Source: Cardinalis cardinalis
Lineage: Eukaryota; Chordata; Aves; Passeriformes; Cardinalidae
Reading direction: 5' to 3'
Length of the DNA stretch: 64,000 nucleotides
NCBI GenBank assembly: GCA_014549065.1
Contig: JACDOX010000023.1
Span: forward strand, 6,718,686-6,782,685
Made by a program: the position numbers and the translations under genes. Below the pieces are notes generated by a model. That model ran no database searches. It was given only the letters and a program-made list of their open reading frames with translations, and was not told the origin of the DNA. This document shows, piece after piece, positions 28,301 to 43,300 of this stretch; within the stretch, counting starts at the first letter, position 1; the number at the start of each line of letters is the position of its first letter.

Positions 28301-31300
28301 GGAGGAACTCTAAGAATACTTAATAGAGACACTGGTGGTGGTGGAAGGAGAACCACACCTTTTAATTATATTGGTCTGTGGTTCAGAGCTAAGGTTGAAA
28401 TTTGTTTGATTTTCCAAACCTTTATGTTTGGAAACACTTTCCAAACTTTTGTTTGTTAAAATTCATCTCTGTATTTTGTCATGAGAGCTCCAGATGCCTT
28501 CACTAACAAGAAATACTATCAGGAGCTCAAAAAGTTGTCTTCTTACTCATAATTCATCCATGGAGGTAAGCACAGAATTCTGAAATGGGTGTTCCATGAT
28601 GAGTTCAGGGACAGAAGCTTCAAGAGGCAGGCAACGCAGGCTTGCAAGAAAGCTACAATTTCAGACTGGGTTGGTGGAATGTACAATAATGCAAAGAGCA
28701 GCTACGGAANGAAACTGATATCTTTGCTATATACCCAATAGAAGTTCTTGGGGAAAAAAAAAAAAGAAATTACTTCTCCTTTTTGTGGAACAGGAATATT
28801 AGTATGTCAAAGAATCTTCTGTTAGGATACCTTAATTTTTATACTATTATACACTTCCCTAAGCACTTCTGTTGCTTACAGCCAGAGGCAGACTTCAGAT
28901 CTGAACCTCTTAGCCTTTTTCCACATGACATCAGCATCCAGATACACTCGGTTTTTAGCTTCCTTGTCTGTGAAATTAAACAACTCTGAATCCTCTGAAT
29001 ATTTTAAATCATATTATCACCTTGAGGCAAGTGTAAGCCTATTACTACTATTCTTATCCAGGTGACACCACTCACAGGTATTTTGCTTACCAGTTGTTTC
29101 ACCTTGAAGTGATGCCACTTACAGAGCCAGGGAAGACTACTGCATTTAACTCATTCCCTACCTCATACATATAGGCAATAAAACACAGAGGCCTCCCCAC
29201 TCAAAGAGTTTGGTAACCAAACACTTGGATTTTATCCTTCTTTAATTTGCACCTCTCAAAAGGCAGCACAGTATTCATAGCAAATGTGATCTTAGGAATA
29301 CTAAAAGCTGAAAACAATATTTTTGACTTCTAAAGATTCACTACACTGTCCTTTCCTCCTAGGATGCTGATTCAGCACCAGACTACAGCAAATTATGATA
29401 TATTTTTTCAAGGCACAGGAAAGGTAGAAAAACCACCAGATCTCCAAAAATAGAGCCCATGCATCCTCCTAAACACATTTTTAAAATACATCAGACTTGT
29501 TTATGTGTAAGGTTAATGCTTCAAGGAATTACTTCAAAGTAATTTACATTGAATTATAACTGCGCTGATCAGTACAATAAAGTCAATTTGAGGCCTCAGA
29601 AATGTCAACTTCAATCCTAAAATTTCCAGGCCAGTTTCTGGCTTAACATACTTTTTTTAGTTATTTTTAGGCCATCCCCTCCCTCCAATTACTGTTTCCC
29701 TAAACTTCACTCCATATTATTATGTCTACATATTTATCTAACTACTGCTCTCATGTTAAATTCCTTGCCTTCTTCTTTAAGAAGTTTAGAAAATTATTTT
29801 ATATGAGCTTCTGGAGGTTTTTCTATGGATGAAGACACCTTCTGCATCACTATCACTTGCATGTTTAGAAAAACTATACCCAAATCTTACTTTAGCTAAA
29901 GCAGTGCAGTTTTACAACAAACTTTCCACTGCACATTAAGACAGAGTCTTACCTCCCTTTCTATTTTACTACAAAATGGCCAGATCAGGCTCACCAGCAG
30001 CCAATATATGTGCTTGCCTAGAACAATCACAACATGCATTGAGAGGTTACTGTGAAAAGTCTGGCATCAATGTCCTGCAAACACCAGGCGATACTGTGCT
30101 GCTCTGTTATCTACCAACCCACACACAGAACCAGAGCACAGGGTCTGTGAANATCCTGGGATTTCAGAGTCATTTCCAGGACCAGTGTATCTCTTTCTAG
30201 GTAAAAAAAAAAACCCTACTGCTAACAGCTGTAATAATCATGTGGAAATATCAGTATATTCACTGTAACATATCCCAGGAGTTTCAGGAAAACAGAAACT
30301 GAAGTTACCCCTCACAGAGGAACACTGCATCTTGCTCTTTGTGCTTTACAGAACTATCTTGACAAAATATATACACACAAAAGGTACGCTATAGAAATAT
30401 TTAGGATTTCAACTACTTAGGTCATTTGCAACAACTTCATCTTATTTCTTTTCCATCTGTGATGACTATAAACTTATTTGCCACAACAGTTCAAACCTGG
30501 TATGATTTCACTTTGCACTGCACATTCCAATTCTTTTCTATATGGAGAAACACACCCCGTCACCTGCAGCTACATGCAGTACAAGGTCCAAATTAGTTCT
30601 TCACTAGAATTCTACTGAATCAGTACTGGGTCATCTTCATAAAGGACACAGTAACGAATATATGTTTAATGGTAAAATAATGAACAGCTATCTTTAAATG
30701 CTTAACCACATCCACAGCGGAACTCTGACATTCTCTGACCTTCTCCAATTTTAACTGTGTAACACTTTATTAACATAATATTCCTTCCTACTTGCTTAAA
30801 TCTTAAAGGACATTTCAAGTGCTGCATGCCATGATTTAAGAAGTCTTGCGTCAACTTTGAATTTCCCCAAGTGTACAAGTATAGATGAACCAGGAACACG
30901 CAGTATGTTTTCTCTGCTATACCCAAGCTATAAAGGTCATTAAAGAACATCCTTGCAATTTAACTATTTCTTCACCCAGAACAGGGTATCATCCACTAGT
31001 GTCTGAATAACAATAGTTTTGTTAACATTGTGTTGAAAGCTTAACTTGCAAAGTGTCTTTGACCTGTGCAGTGCCTTGAAACTGCAGGAGATCCTACTAG
31101 TTAGGCCTGTCACAGAGTTGCTATTTTATGCTGCAATGCATAACTAGACATTTTGGTTCAAGATTCTTGTAAAATTTTCCTACACCAGGAATAACACCGC
31201 TTATTGTTAAAGTTTTTAAGAATTGCAAAACAGCCAAGAAAATACAACCTGGAACAAAAGGAAAAAAGAGAAAAAAAAAAAGGGAAGTCATGAGGATTTC

Positions 31301-34300
31301 TCATACATAAGCTTCAGCTGCTGCTTAGGTCTTTCAATTACTTTGTTGGCAGATTCTTCTACCTCCATACTTAAGAGCTTGATAGAAAAAATACTGTGAT
31401 TCTATCTATTAAATCTTACCCCTAAAATGCCCAATTTGAAAACCTCTGAAGAAAATACAACCCATAAAAAGTCACTTGAGGTTTGTTAATAGTTCAGCAG
31501 CTACCTTCTTCCCTGACAGTACCATCACAAAACATTATCTTTAAGCTTTTGCTGACTAACTCTTCAGGGTTTGCAATGTTTTACAGAATAAAAACATTTG
31601 CCACACTGGGCCTGCCAAAATTTAGCATCAATTACTTCTGCCAGAAGGAATTAACACAGTGGACAGAACATAACAAGAGAGCTGCTTGTGCCCTCTCACA
31701 TGACCTAATGTAAGCACTTGGGTAACTTGGAAAAGGAGGGCAAACAAGGCTGGGCTCAGATGAGGGCTTCATGGGAACCAAACAAATCAAAGCAAGCTGG
31801 AAGACTGGAACAGAGAAAGGAAAAGAGTACAGAAGTCTTAAAAAATGTTAGCTGGTACAAGCACATATTAGGAGTTGAAGAAAGGATTTTCAAGTCTCAA
31901 CAATTTTTTCTTATCATAGCAATTGATAATTAAAATGTATCTAGAACTATCCCAATTAAAGCTACACCTGGTTTTCTTTAATCAAATTAAAAAAATTGAA
32001 ACTCTTCTCAGATTCTGTCCACAGAAGATTAGGTACTGTAACAAAATTTATTTCCATATCCTTCCTGAAAAATTTTGGAAAATATTAAAGGTCATAAGAT
32101 CAGGCACTCCAAAGTTGATCATTAAATACTCAACTATTTATTTAACTGGTCAAATGCTCCAAGAAATTGCTGCTTCAGTCACTTTCCCAGCATATGTGCC
32201 TCAAAGGATGAATTTGGGAATTAATTAAAGTTTTATAGATACTATTTGTCTGCAATAAATGAGATGTGGTTCTTGATCTCAGAAACACAAAACAAATGCT
32301 GCCCAGAAAAAAAGGAACCCTTGTCCTTTGCTACCCCAACTTGTAAGTGATGGCAGGCACATCATTTAAACCAAGTATTTCACTAGGCAACATTAATCAA
32401 TCTCTGGTTCTCCACTTGACTCAGCAGAAACCTGAAGTCAGAAGTGCAGAAAATTTGAACTACAAATGAGGTCAAGATGGTGATGCTCTGAACATAGATA
32501 TATAGAGATGTTAAAGATTAGATGGATATAGATATCCTGGAGGNGGGACACTGGTTAGACAGAAATTAGAGTCTAGCTTTAAACCTACAAAATAAAACCA
32601 GCAATTTCTTCCCTTAATATATTTTCATCCTGTCCTCTTCCAGCTTTGTTTATCACATCTAGGCTTTTCCTTTGCTTCTATCAGACTGACTTTCTCCTTC
32701 CTTCATTCTTGTAAATTTTGTATGTGTCTCAGTTCAGCTAAAACTTAACTCACAGAGATAAAATAATCTCACCTCAATTAAGGAGAGTACAAATTACTAG
32801 TATTTACTATTGGGAGAAAAAGCATTATTAGAAAATCAACAATTTTGGTTTTGAAGGCNGATCTCTGACAGTACTTTCATAGAAAAGTCTCACAAAACCA
32901 AAGCTATAATGCAGATTTAAGTGTCTGAGTTCCACTGTGAAGCTAACAGTCTTCTGATCATACTCACAAAATTATTAGTTCAAAGGAGAGACTGAAAAAA
33001 TAATGTTTTGTCATGACAATATCCTTTTAAGGTTTATTTTTGTTTGTGTTTCAGAACACACTTTCAGGTCTAATGCTTTCTGCTTGAAAATTGAAAACTG
33101 AAACAAGATTCAAATACCAGACAAAACTAAGAACTACAACTTTAATGAACCAACGCTAAAAAAGTAACACCATACCACTGAAAAAACACAGTTGGTCACT
33201 GATCCCTCCTGTTTTCTCTTCCCACAAAATATATAAGAAAATCAGAAAGCAATATGTTTTCAGTCATATTATTCTAAGATTTAAATAATACGGTTCAGGA
33301 TTTAAGGATAAAAATATTTATAGAAATATATCAGAAAGGTANTGGAAAAACACATGCAATTAGGAAGTGTGATAGGTCATCTTACATATAAATGTAGAGA
33401 ACANATTCTTTAAAAATTCCAAGTCAGAAAAGAAATTCAAATTGGGAAGTAAAAGCAAATCTGTTTGACTCATACTTAAAGACTTAATGCATTGTAGCAC
33501 TGAACATAAATCAACCTAAATCAATTTAAATTTTCAAAGAGAACCTAAACTCTCAAAAAAACATGAGTTAGCACAACTGAAATCAGATACTNAGGCTGGG
33601 AGGTACAGTTTGTGTAGCACAAGTTACCATTGAACAAGGAAGGTAACATTTCTGTTTTAAGTAGGAAAAATCCTCTCCCTACTGAAGATAATCTCAACCC
33701 CCCCAAAAACCAGATGGAATTAGAAATTAAAAAAAAAAAAAGAAAAAGCCCCAAATGTTCCTTTAACCTAGTTTTGTGGAATGGGTCAGGATTTAATTTC
33801 TTGCACACACTCAAGCAGTCTTTGGCAAACTGTGTAAGAAAATACCCTCTGTTACCACTAACTTAAAATTTCCAACAGAAAAGCAAGTCTTAAATACTTG
33901 AGAGACTATTTTTTGTCTCATATTTGTATTCTGTCAAAGATAGCAAGTTTCTACTCCATCATAGCATAATATAGGTAAATGTGTTGCAATAAAGACTAAA
34001 GCTGATGAACAACCTGACCTTTTACTTCCATCCNCAATACTTTTATCACAGAAAAACATGTATGCGTACTAAAACAAAAGTTTCAATCTTCAATGCATTT
34101 CAGATTAAAGAAATTTCTTTCAGAGGGAAGATGTTAAACAGCTCAAATCTCAGTCTTAAGACTGCAGAAAAAGTAGTTTGTTTGAAATTACTTTTCAAAC
34201 AAACTAGTGAATGAAAAAGAACTATTAAAAAACCCTACCAGTTTGGAGGAAAAAAAAGAAAAAAGCCATCTCAAGAATAGCATGAGAAGCAGTACTACAA

Positions 34301-37300
34301 TCAGAGTCCTGTCAGAAAACTGGAGGAACTAAGCAATTAATATAGATTATTTTTAGGAGATGTTCAAGTTTTTAGTAACTTTATCATATTACAGAGGCTG
34401 CTTCTCAACATAGCTTTTGACTAAGTCATGTAGTCAAGACACCCTCTGTTAACATTAAAAAAAAAAAAACAAACAGAAAGCAAGCTATACTTCCACTCAG
34501 TAAAACAGTAATAGAAACTGAAATGCAATAATTAACCTATGAAATAACTTGTAACGCTTACAGAATTTCAACTGATGTGGTTTGAGGGGTGGAGAAGGGA
34601 AAGATTGTTTCAATACCTTGTCTTCCCTCATCATTGGTAAACAAACCAGCATCACTGCTGCTCAGACTGCTGGATTCACTGTAATAAGAGAAAGAGAGAA
34701 ACAGATCAAAAGAACAATTGATCTTTCAGTCGTAAAATTTTAAGGAGACAAGGCTGTGCTCAGATTGAACTTAAGCCCAACAGATCGGAGAGAAAACAGG
34801 ATGATTTTTTTAAATCAAACTGCAAATATCCCAGTTCCATTAACTACAAAGCCTATTATTTTTGGCACATAAAACCAAAGGAATCTAATGGTACCCTGAC
34901 AGTAAGCCAGATGTGACTGCAACGAGGTGCTGACACAATTGATGCATTTTATTATCTCCTTCCATCAAATGCTCACTGCTCCCTTCCTATACTGTGCAAT
35001 TCAGCTTGATCCTGGAACACCACTGCTCAATAAAATAGGAAAAGTCTCAATCAAAAGCAGCCTAAGCCTTCCTTCAGCACATGAAATATAAGAGTCTGAA
35101 AATCAAATTACCTTTCTGAACATCATTTGCAAATATTCTGGAAAAGATACTGCTTAAGATTTCATGACGTTCTATTCAGGGAGAAGAGAAAAAGTTTATA
35201 ACAAAGGTAACCAATTAAATCAAAAAAAAGGTCACCCTGAAGAAAGTAAGTATGATTCAGGATCATCAACAACAACAAAAAAAAACAAGGCACAGTTTAC
35301 TTTGCTATGACTTCCAGCATGGTCCTAAAGTTAGAACGTGTGTATACAACATGCACACACATCTCTAAATGTAAAGGCATGAGCAGGTATTTAGTTCTTT
35401 GCAGTATGCACACTGTTGCATACAATAACCCACGTGTCCCTAAACAGTAAATCAGACTGGTCTTTGTTTAATAACACAGATAGCCCTTCGCTGAGTTTCA
35501 TATGAGAGAACTTTTCTGTAAACCCTTTATTTCACTTTTTATCAAGAGAGTAGCTATGTTATGAAGGTAATATTCTCACCAAGAATTTTATCACATTTTA
35601 CTTAGTTTGAGATGTAGAAAAACTTGAAAAAAAAACCCAAACACTTCAGCACAAAAATTCAAGTACATTTTATATATACTATGGCTACTCTTGATGTGCC
35701 CATACAAGTCACTCACAAGAACTTTATGTCTATTTACCTTTGTATACTTATTCATATTACAATTTGGATGCTGTCCTATACTTGAAATCAACTATCTCCA
35801 ATTATTTTTATTTTTTTAATGCTAAATTATTTTAATCTTTATATCAAATAAATAGTACACTTGAGGAAATTATTTCCTTTTAAATTCTAATTTCTTACAA
35901 AAGCAANTCTCAGGTTTTTTAATATATAAATTATTCATATGAATATATGAACTATATAAAATTCATCTAATTCATATTTAATTATAAGCATATATATTTG
36001 TTTTTAGTATCTTCCTTTGGGAGGTATCCAAACAGGATTTGAAACACAATATGGTAGCAGGTGACACAAAGCAGTGTTTGGGTTTTTTAAAGCATATATA
36101 TATANANAGAGAGAGAGAGATAGCTCTGTGTTTAATGATTAAGTTGCCTTAATCTTTGCTGTATCTTAGGCTTATCCAAATTCTTGATGCATAAGCAACA
36201 CTCACACTATATCTTATACATAATAGAACAGACTTAAGCACTTGCACAATTGCCCTAAACAAAAGTAAGGTGACATGCATGCAAGGAGAATGGAACCATC
36301 TTTTGAGGGACATCAAGACTTGAACTTTCTAATACAGGAAGTCCTAGTAATTCACTTTTAGCAAACATCCCATCCTCACTTTAATTATAACACAGATGGC
36401 TTTACTGTCCCTAGATTTCATTGTGCACAATTTTACATCATCCATTTAAAAGGAAACAACATCCCTTCTTCATAGATTCTTCTTGTGCACTTATTGTTTA
36501 ATTGCATGTTTTAAAATAAAGTCAGGAAATCCTTTCAACCCTGATATTTCAGCCAATTTCCCAACCAAAATTTCCAATTTTGAGAACTGCCTCCATCCCT
36601 TTTTTAAGTAAGATATTTAAATTGTGAAAATAATCTCACTGAAGGACTAGTCAGCACATAAAAACATAACCACTTGAAATTTTTGAAAAAATTCTAAAAA
36701 AAATTAAGAATTCAAACTAACACTGGCATATCCATGGCAGCCACAGCGTTCACTCTCCTCAGATCACAGTCACATTGGGCAGGNATTACAGCTGAGATAA
36801 TTGCTAGATGGCAGTCATTTCACTGAATAAATTCAAAACCTCTGGAATTAATACATTAATAGATAAGCACATGAAACTGCTATGATGGAATATATTTGCA
36901 GTTTTAATATAATTTTGCAGCATATACTGCTTATTCCTTTGCTTAGTAATGAGAATACCACTCCCAGTAAGACTTCAATGAAAACAGAAAAACCCATAGA
37001 CTCCTTTTAGTCCTACAAAATAGTGTGTGCAAGCAAAAATTTGGAAGAACAGCTAAGCTATCCAAAAAGCTTTCACATCCTTATTTCTGTATTTCTGGAA
37101 ATAAAGAAGAAATACTTGTAATTTGCAGTTCCTACGACTAACAAGCTGCCTGGTGCCTTGGTTTTATATGAGACATGGGAGCTTTGTGCTGTCCCCAGGA
37201 CCTGACCAGCTCCTGTTTTCCCCCTAGCCACAGCGGGTGGTGCCTCCAAGCTTCGCTGCTGCTTCTCTTTCAAAACAGGCAATTGAGATTTCACCTCTCT

Positions 37301-40300
37301 TTAGTCACTTCAAACACAAACAAGCACCAAAGCCTGTGGAAATTAAATAGCCCCCAGAACATCACACACTGCTGAATTTGGCTGAAACTGACCAAAAGCT
37401 GTACACTGAGGATAAGGATGGATAAGCTCTGATCACAAAAATCTCATTTCCAGTGCTTAAAACAATCCTCCCAGGAATTCATCTTTGGGATCATTTAGAT
37501 GCTGACACTTCAAGAGTTTGAAGACTCCTCTTCCAACTTCAGAATACTTAAAATCTGGTTTTTGGTGTTTGGTGTTTGAACACCCACATACAGAGATAAA
37601 AGACTGCCAAAGAAGTGCCATTTAACATTTTTAATGTGCACTTCCAAAATGTGTTGTTTTCAAATAATGTCATGTATACACTGAAAACTTTTGACTGGTT
37701 TTAGAGCCAATCAATTTAACTCCCACTAAAAATTATCAGCTTTGTTTTGTTTCTAAAAAACAAACTTCTAAAAAAGTAGTCCTATTTTTAAGAATTACTG
37801 AACTATTGCACTGAATACTGCTGCAGACATTACTGCATACAAAACAAAAACAACTTTGTATACTTTTTATTCTTCCTCTTCCAGCAAGCACTGCTGAAGT
37901 GCAAGTGTTATCCAAGATGCTTTGTTAGCTCTTTGTATCTTGTACAACCCCATCTTCCCTTTTAAAATCTAAGCTTTCACTTTCAGAACAGACTTTTTCT
38001 TAAGAGTTTGCTGGTTCTTTCAAATTCTTCTAGCTAAATGATCTCTAATAAAGGAACCATTGCATCTAAGTAAAGTTAGATTAAAACAAGTTAAAATTAT
38101 GCACATACGAAATATTCTGATACTGTGTCACCTGAGAGCTTTAGATAGGCAGATTTCTAACCACATTATGAAATGCAAGTTTTCTAATTGCAGTGATTTC
38201 AAAGCTTTCTTGTACAGCTGACCATTCAAAAAAATTCAGTAGAATGACAGACCATCTCAACTGTGTGTAGGAGTAGAAAACCCTATGAAGATGAGAATGG
38301 TTTTAAAGACTATTTACTGGGGCCATATACAAGCATTTGGAATATGACTTGAAAAAAAGCAGCATTTGGGGTAACAAAACATCAAGTATTTTGAAGAGGA
38401 AGATCAACTTTTAAAACAATAACGTTTCTTTTGAGAAAGAAGATTCAGACTGACCTGATTAGTTTGGTTCTTGGAGTCTAAAAGAGAATATCCTTATTGA
38501 ACTCTTCTCTCCATCCAAAAATTAGCTATAGATCTTTTGAGTTGAAGAACTGCTACCCTTGTAGCATTACAGAAAGTCTTCCATAAATGAGAAAGGCAAC
38601 AAGAATATGGACATATGAAAAGCTATGCAATGGCTCCTAGTGTGAGGGAAATTTTTAAACATCTGTCCCAGACTTGGAGGAACAGACACCAAGTATTGTC
38701 AAAGAAAAGACAAGTTTTCTAAAGGCTTCCTAACAGCACAGACTCCAANTTGCATGTCAAAGGGAGATGTCTACACTGGCTGCCCTGAAGGACGAGTTCT
38801 GCTTTAGTAATTAACATGTAAGGAAAAAATGTTCGAGGCTTGGGATTTATTCAGCTCTTCCAGCTGCTTCTTGCTCACAGGTGAGGGACAGAGCTAGTAC
38901 ATAACAGAAAGACTTAGCACTTTTCTGACCATAACTGGAGTTAGTCANTTACCAATGCTGCTGTTATTACAGCAATCTGACTGCTCTGGTCAAAACCACA
39001 CTCTGCACCTCAATTCTATCTGTCCAGTAAGGAAAAGGCTTAACAGTTTATAGATAAATTCCTACAAAGAAAACAGGGACACCAGTGCTGTCAAGGAACT
39101 GATCAAAATTATATCTTTCAAGACGTTGTCTGTCTTGCTGACACTTCTGCATTCAGAACCTGGCACGTGGAATAAACAAAACCAGCCTTACCAGGCCCTG
39201 CAGTTAACATCTCCTGTGTACAGTGGAAAAATGACTTATACCTTACTGTGTTGTCAAAATAATACTTTGGAAACAATTACCACTGTAGTATGACTGTTGT
39301 CTGGAATGGACGGATGACGCGTACTGCCAAAGGGTCATCATTCCTCCATTTTTCTAATGGTAAGCTCAGGTGTTTCTGAACTGTAAATTGGTTTTTGCAT
39401 TTCGTAAATGATGGANATGCTTGGCAACCTGCAGACTTTTTACGCCCATGACACACCAAAACATACTGTCTAAATGGTGACTCTAAACACTGACAACCCT
39501 TCTGACAAATACAGAAAACAATCAAAGCACCAATGTCTAGAATTTGGAAAAACACTAAATTCTTATCTGACAACTGTTACCAGTTTAATATCCAGAAAAA
39601 CCTGTGTCATTCATATGTGTATTCTGTCACTCTTGATCTTGAAACAATTAGAATGTATTATTTCACTAAACTGTTTTCTTAGTTATTCCTCTGCTACATC
39701 ACTATTTTATGCAGAATTCCTTAACTTGATCAACTAATACATACAAAATAGTAGATGTAAAAAACCAAGAGTAACTGGTTAAAACAGATGCTATTGATGC
39801 TAGAAATTAAACTCTGCAATCAACAAAAAATCTAAAGATTCTCAATACAAGGAACAGTAATAAATGCAAACAAATATTATCCAACGTTTCTGTAAAAAGA
39901 AAAAGAAAGAATAACCTGTCACTCATGTTCTCATCTGAGCCTTTTTGCTCCTCATATTCCATTTTGTCCTTATTTGCTTGATTCACTTCTTCATTTTCTA
40001 TAACTACTCCTTCATCCAAGATTTCTGGACCTTGTCGAGCTGCAGATACTTTTCTTTTTTTCACTTTGCTCTTGGAAAACTCCTGGTGCTGGTATGATTT
40101 ATTGTTATTGTCCATTTCTTGATCTCTGCTGTTATCCTGCTGTTGAGTTATTTTCAGTGCATTAGAGACTTCTGATGGCAGATCTATTGCCATGCGTTTT
40201 ACCTTTCTCCTCCTGCGCAAAGTTCTGTTTCCCAAACTGTCCACAGCCAAATCTGGTTCGTGCCACAGGGGTCTTTTGCCTCTAATGTTATTTAAGTTTG

Positions 40301-43300
40301 AGGAAGGCCTACGTTTAGCAACCAACAGCTGGTCATCAGAATCACTGTGGTCTTTCTTGGTAGCATGATTCTCCCTGTAGTCTTTGTTTGATTCCTCCAA
40401 ACTGGAATCGGAGCCTTCGCTTAGGCAGTGACCAGTCTCCCAGGGGTGATGGGTGGTAAATGAACGTCTTTTCCGTCCCCTCCTTTTCCTTGCCTGTCTC
40501 TTTAGAAGACAAGACACGCTTCGAGAATGATCTCCAGTATCAGCAAAACCTCCTCTGGCTTGCTCTGAACTTTCTTCCAGTGCCGAGACCAGATCATGAA
40601 CCAGCTCCTCCATAGTCCTACTGAAATGCCTATAGATTTCAAAGGAAAAAAANCACACAAGAAAACAACAAATTAAAAGTGCTAAGCATAAACTACAACA
40701 ATTTCATAGGGCAAAATCATTTTAGACACTTTAGTCAAAGAAGAATAATCTTTATAGGATGGCCATTGACTCTTTCTGCCAAGATACAAAACCTTGCCAA
40801 CCAGTCCTACAAAATTTGAAGCACACCAGCATATGTTCCCTTTAAAAGGTATATTCCCAAACTTCTGTCTTGGAAAGATAATGCAGCCAGGGGCTTCCCC
40901 CATTGGTTTGTGGCCTCACTGTTATTGTTTGGTTTTAACCAATTTCATCACACTTATATGACTGTCAGAGATTCCACANGGCAAGAGCATCAACAGTGAA
41001 CATTCACTCTAACTTCAGGTAGGGAACACATTTTAAATTTAAGAATGGGAAATGAAATACATAATATTCTCCTTGATGTATAATAATGACTTCTGCTTAA
41101 GACTTTTATTATGATAAAATATTTTTAAGGATGATTATCTCTTTATGTTGCCTAAATGCTAAAATGAAGTTAAGAGAGCAATTCTTGGATGACTTTTTTC
41201 CTACTTGCAAATAAGTCTGTCTTTCCAAATGGCTGACATCTGTTTGATTTTTAAAAAATAGCAATTCAATGAAGTTTTATTGAGTTGAGAGAATACCCAG
41301 CTACAGGNAATTCTAGAGTATTGAATGTAAAGTTTCCTATCACATGTAGGCACTTGCATCCATAGAATCCCATCCTTGCGTAAGGAAAAAAATTCCTAAA
41401 GACACAGTGTCAAATTAAGGCCTTAATGTTTTGCTTCTTCCTCTTCAAATTTCACTAGCATTTAGGATGTCTTTAACTCAGTATGCTTCAGTAAGTTCAC
41501 CCATGCATTACATGAATGTAATTACAAAAACATTAAATGATTGCTGCTGAACTCAAATCTTTCTCTGAAGGCTGAGAACCTCCTCCATATACACAGCAAT
41601 CAGACTCTCATATCAAAACACCAGAAGACCCCTTTCCTTGAGGTAAAGCAAAGAATAATTTTCATGCTTGCTACTACATTGCACAAACTGATACATATGG
41701 AAGACACTGTACATTCAGTAAATTATGCAGAGGACATTTAAAAGCAAGACTTCACTTCATTTCACAATATAAATGGCTGGAGGAACCTATAATAACAAGT
41801 TTTCTACACATACTCAGTGGTTCTGTGGAGAAAACCTAGACAGATCACAGACAGCTTCCCTTTGCCACTTAGCACAAATTCCAGCATCAAAGGTACTAGT
41901 GGTGATGGCTGAATGGACAGTCTTAAATATTAACTGAGGAAATCTAGAACATGTTTAAGAAGAAATCCAAATGCTCATGAAATATCTTACCTAAAGAAGT
42001 TATATATTCTCCTTTTAAACCATTTTCAGAAATACTTACCTGAAACATTTCAATTGCAGGAACAATAAAAGCACAGAAAGTGGTAGAAATACAAGTTTAT
42101 TTTGAATTCTCAAAACTGCTGTGTCACTTGCATTATTTCCCATACCTCTTTTCCTGTTCTCATGTAACATCTAGTCATATTACTCCCTCTTAATGTTTTC
42201 TTTGGCTCTTAGTATAGCAGAATTATATCGTCTTGTACATGGTGAGACAGCTCTGGAAAAGTGTGACACTTTCTCCTTAACACATTTGGTTCACAAGATG
42301 CTTAAACAGAGGCACTACCCCATGTTTCTCCATGGCTGTAGCTGCAGTGGGAGGGCACTCACCCCTTCAGCCCTCCTGTTCGATCCCCATGAGGACAGGC
42401 AATCCCCAGAGGTGCACGGATCAGAAGTGACATGCCCTAGAGATGTAAGGGGGCTNTTCTGCACTCATTTTACAGAAGCCATAACACCTCAACAGACAAA
42501 TGGCAGCACATTTGGGTTAATGTGAGACACCAATTCCCTCAAACACCTGCCCAGCCCTTCCTGCCACACACTTTGCATCTATGGCAAACTGATAGAAGTG
42601 GAGGTGCACTAACACATGAACTTGTAGGCCCAGATTTAGCTCTCCAAATGAACAGATTTCTGCTAACCTGCCAGAATATGAACTAACTTCTATAAATCTC
42701 TTGCAGCCCATTCTCTCAGTGATCTTGCAGCACAAAGCAAAAGGGAAAGAGAAGACAGGAACACTAATGCCTTGCACCATAATTTATGATTCATTCCTTC
42801 AACTCAGTATCCCTAATCTGTATGGATAACTATGTCACTAAAATCAATGTAGCTCCGAGAGTGGACATACCAATTTACTCCAGATAATGGCACAAGTATG
42901 ATGGTTAAAATTGCCTTAGTTCCAAAATACTTCAAGATCAAACACAATATATCCAGTTCTGAGTTTTATACCTGAATGAAACCTGCTCTGAATTCCTCCC
43001 AAAATACTGCAATATAGATGGTTTCAGATCAAAAGATGAAACTTGGCAAAAGTGAACACCCTCAAGTGTTTTGAAGTAAAGGGATAACAAGATTCTTTAA
43101 TGACTCTGAGCAGTAAAGGGACTTCACTTCCAGCAAACTATGACTTTGAATATTTATGCATTCCTGCAATTAATCTTTTCTACTGAATATCAAGTCTCTT
43201 CACTGAAACTCCTGAATTAAGATTTGTACAGAAGAGTGACCTTATTTGCCCTAAAAACTGCAGCCATGGTCCCATGTATAATATAAATGTATAATAACTG

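Noticed and set aside
39807..39915. Extension of the GPATCH2 exon 2 open frame
   Set aside because: A donor at 39915 and a matching exon 3 show the extension is intron; the extra residues do not resemble the family.
42193..42525. 110-codon plus-strand open frame in GPATCH2 intron 1
   Set aside because: No recognised similarity and an undetermined base within it; locally raised GC content explains the length.
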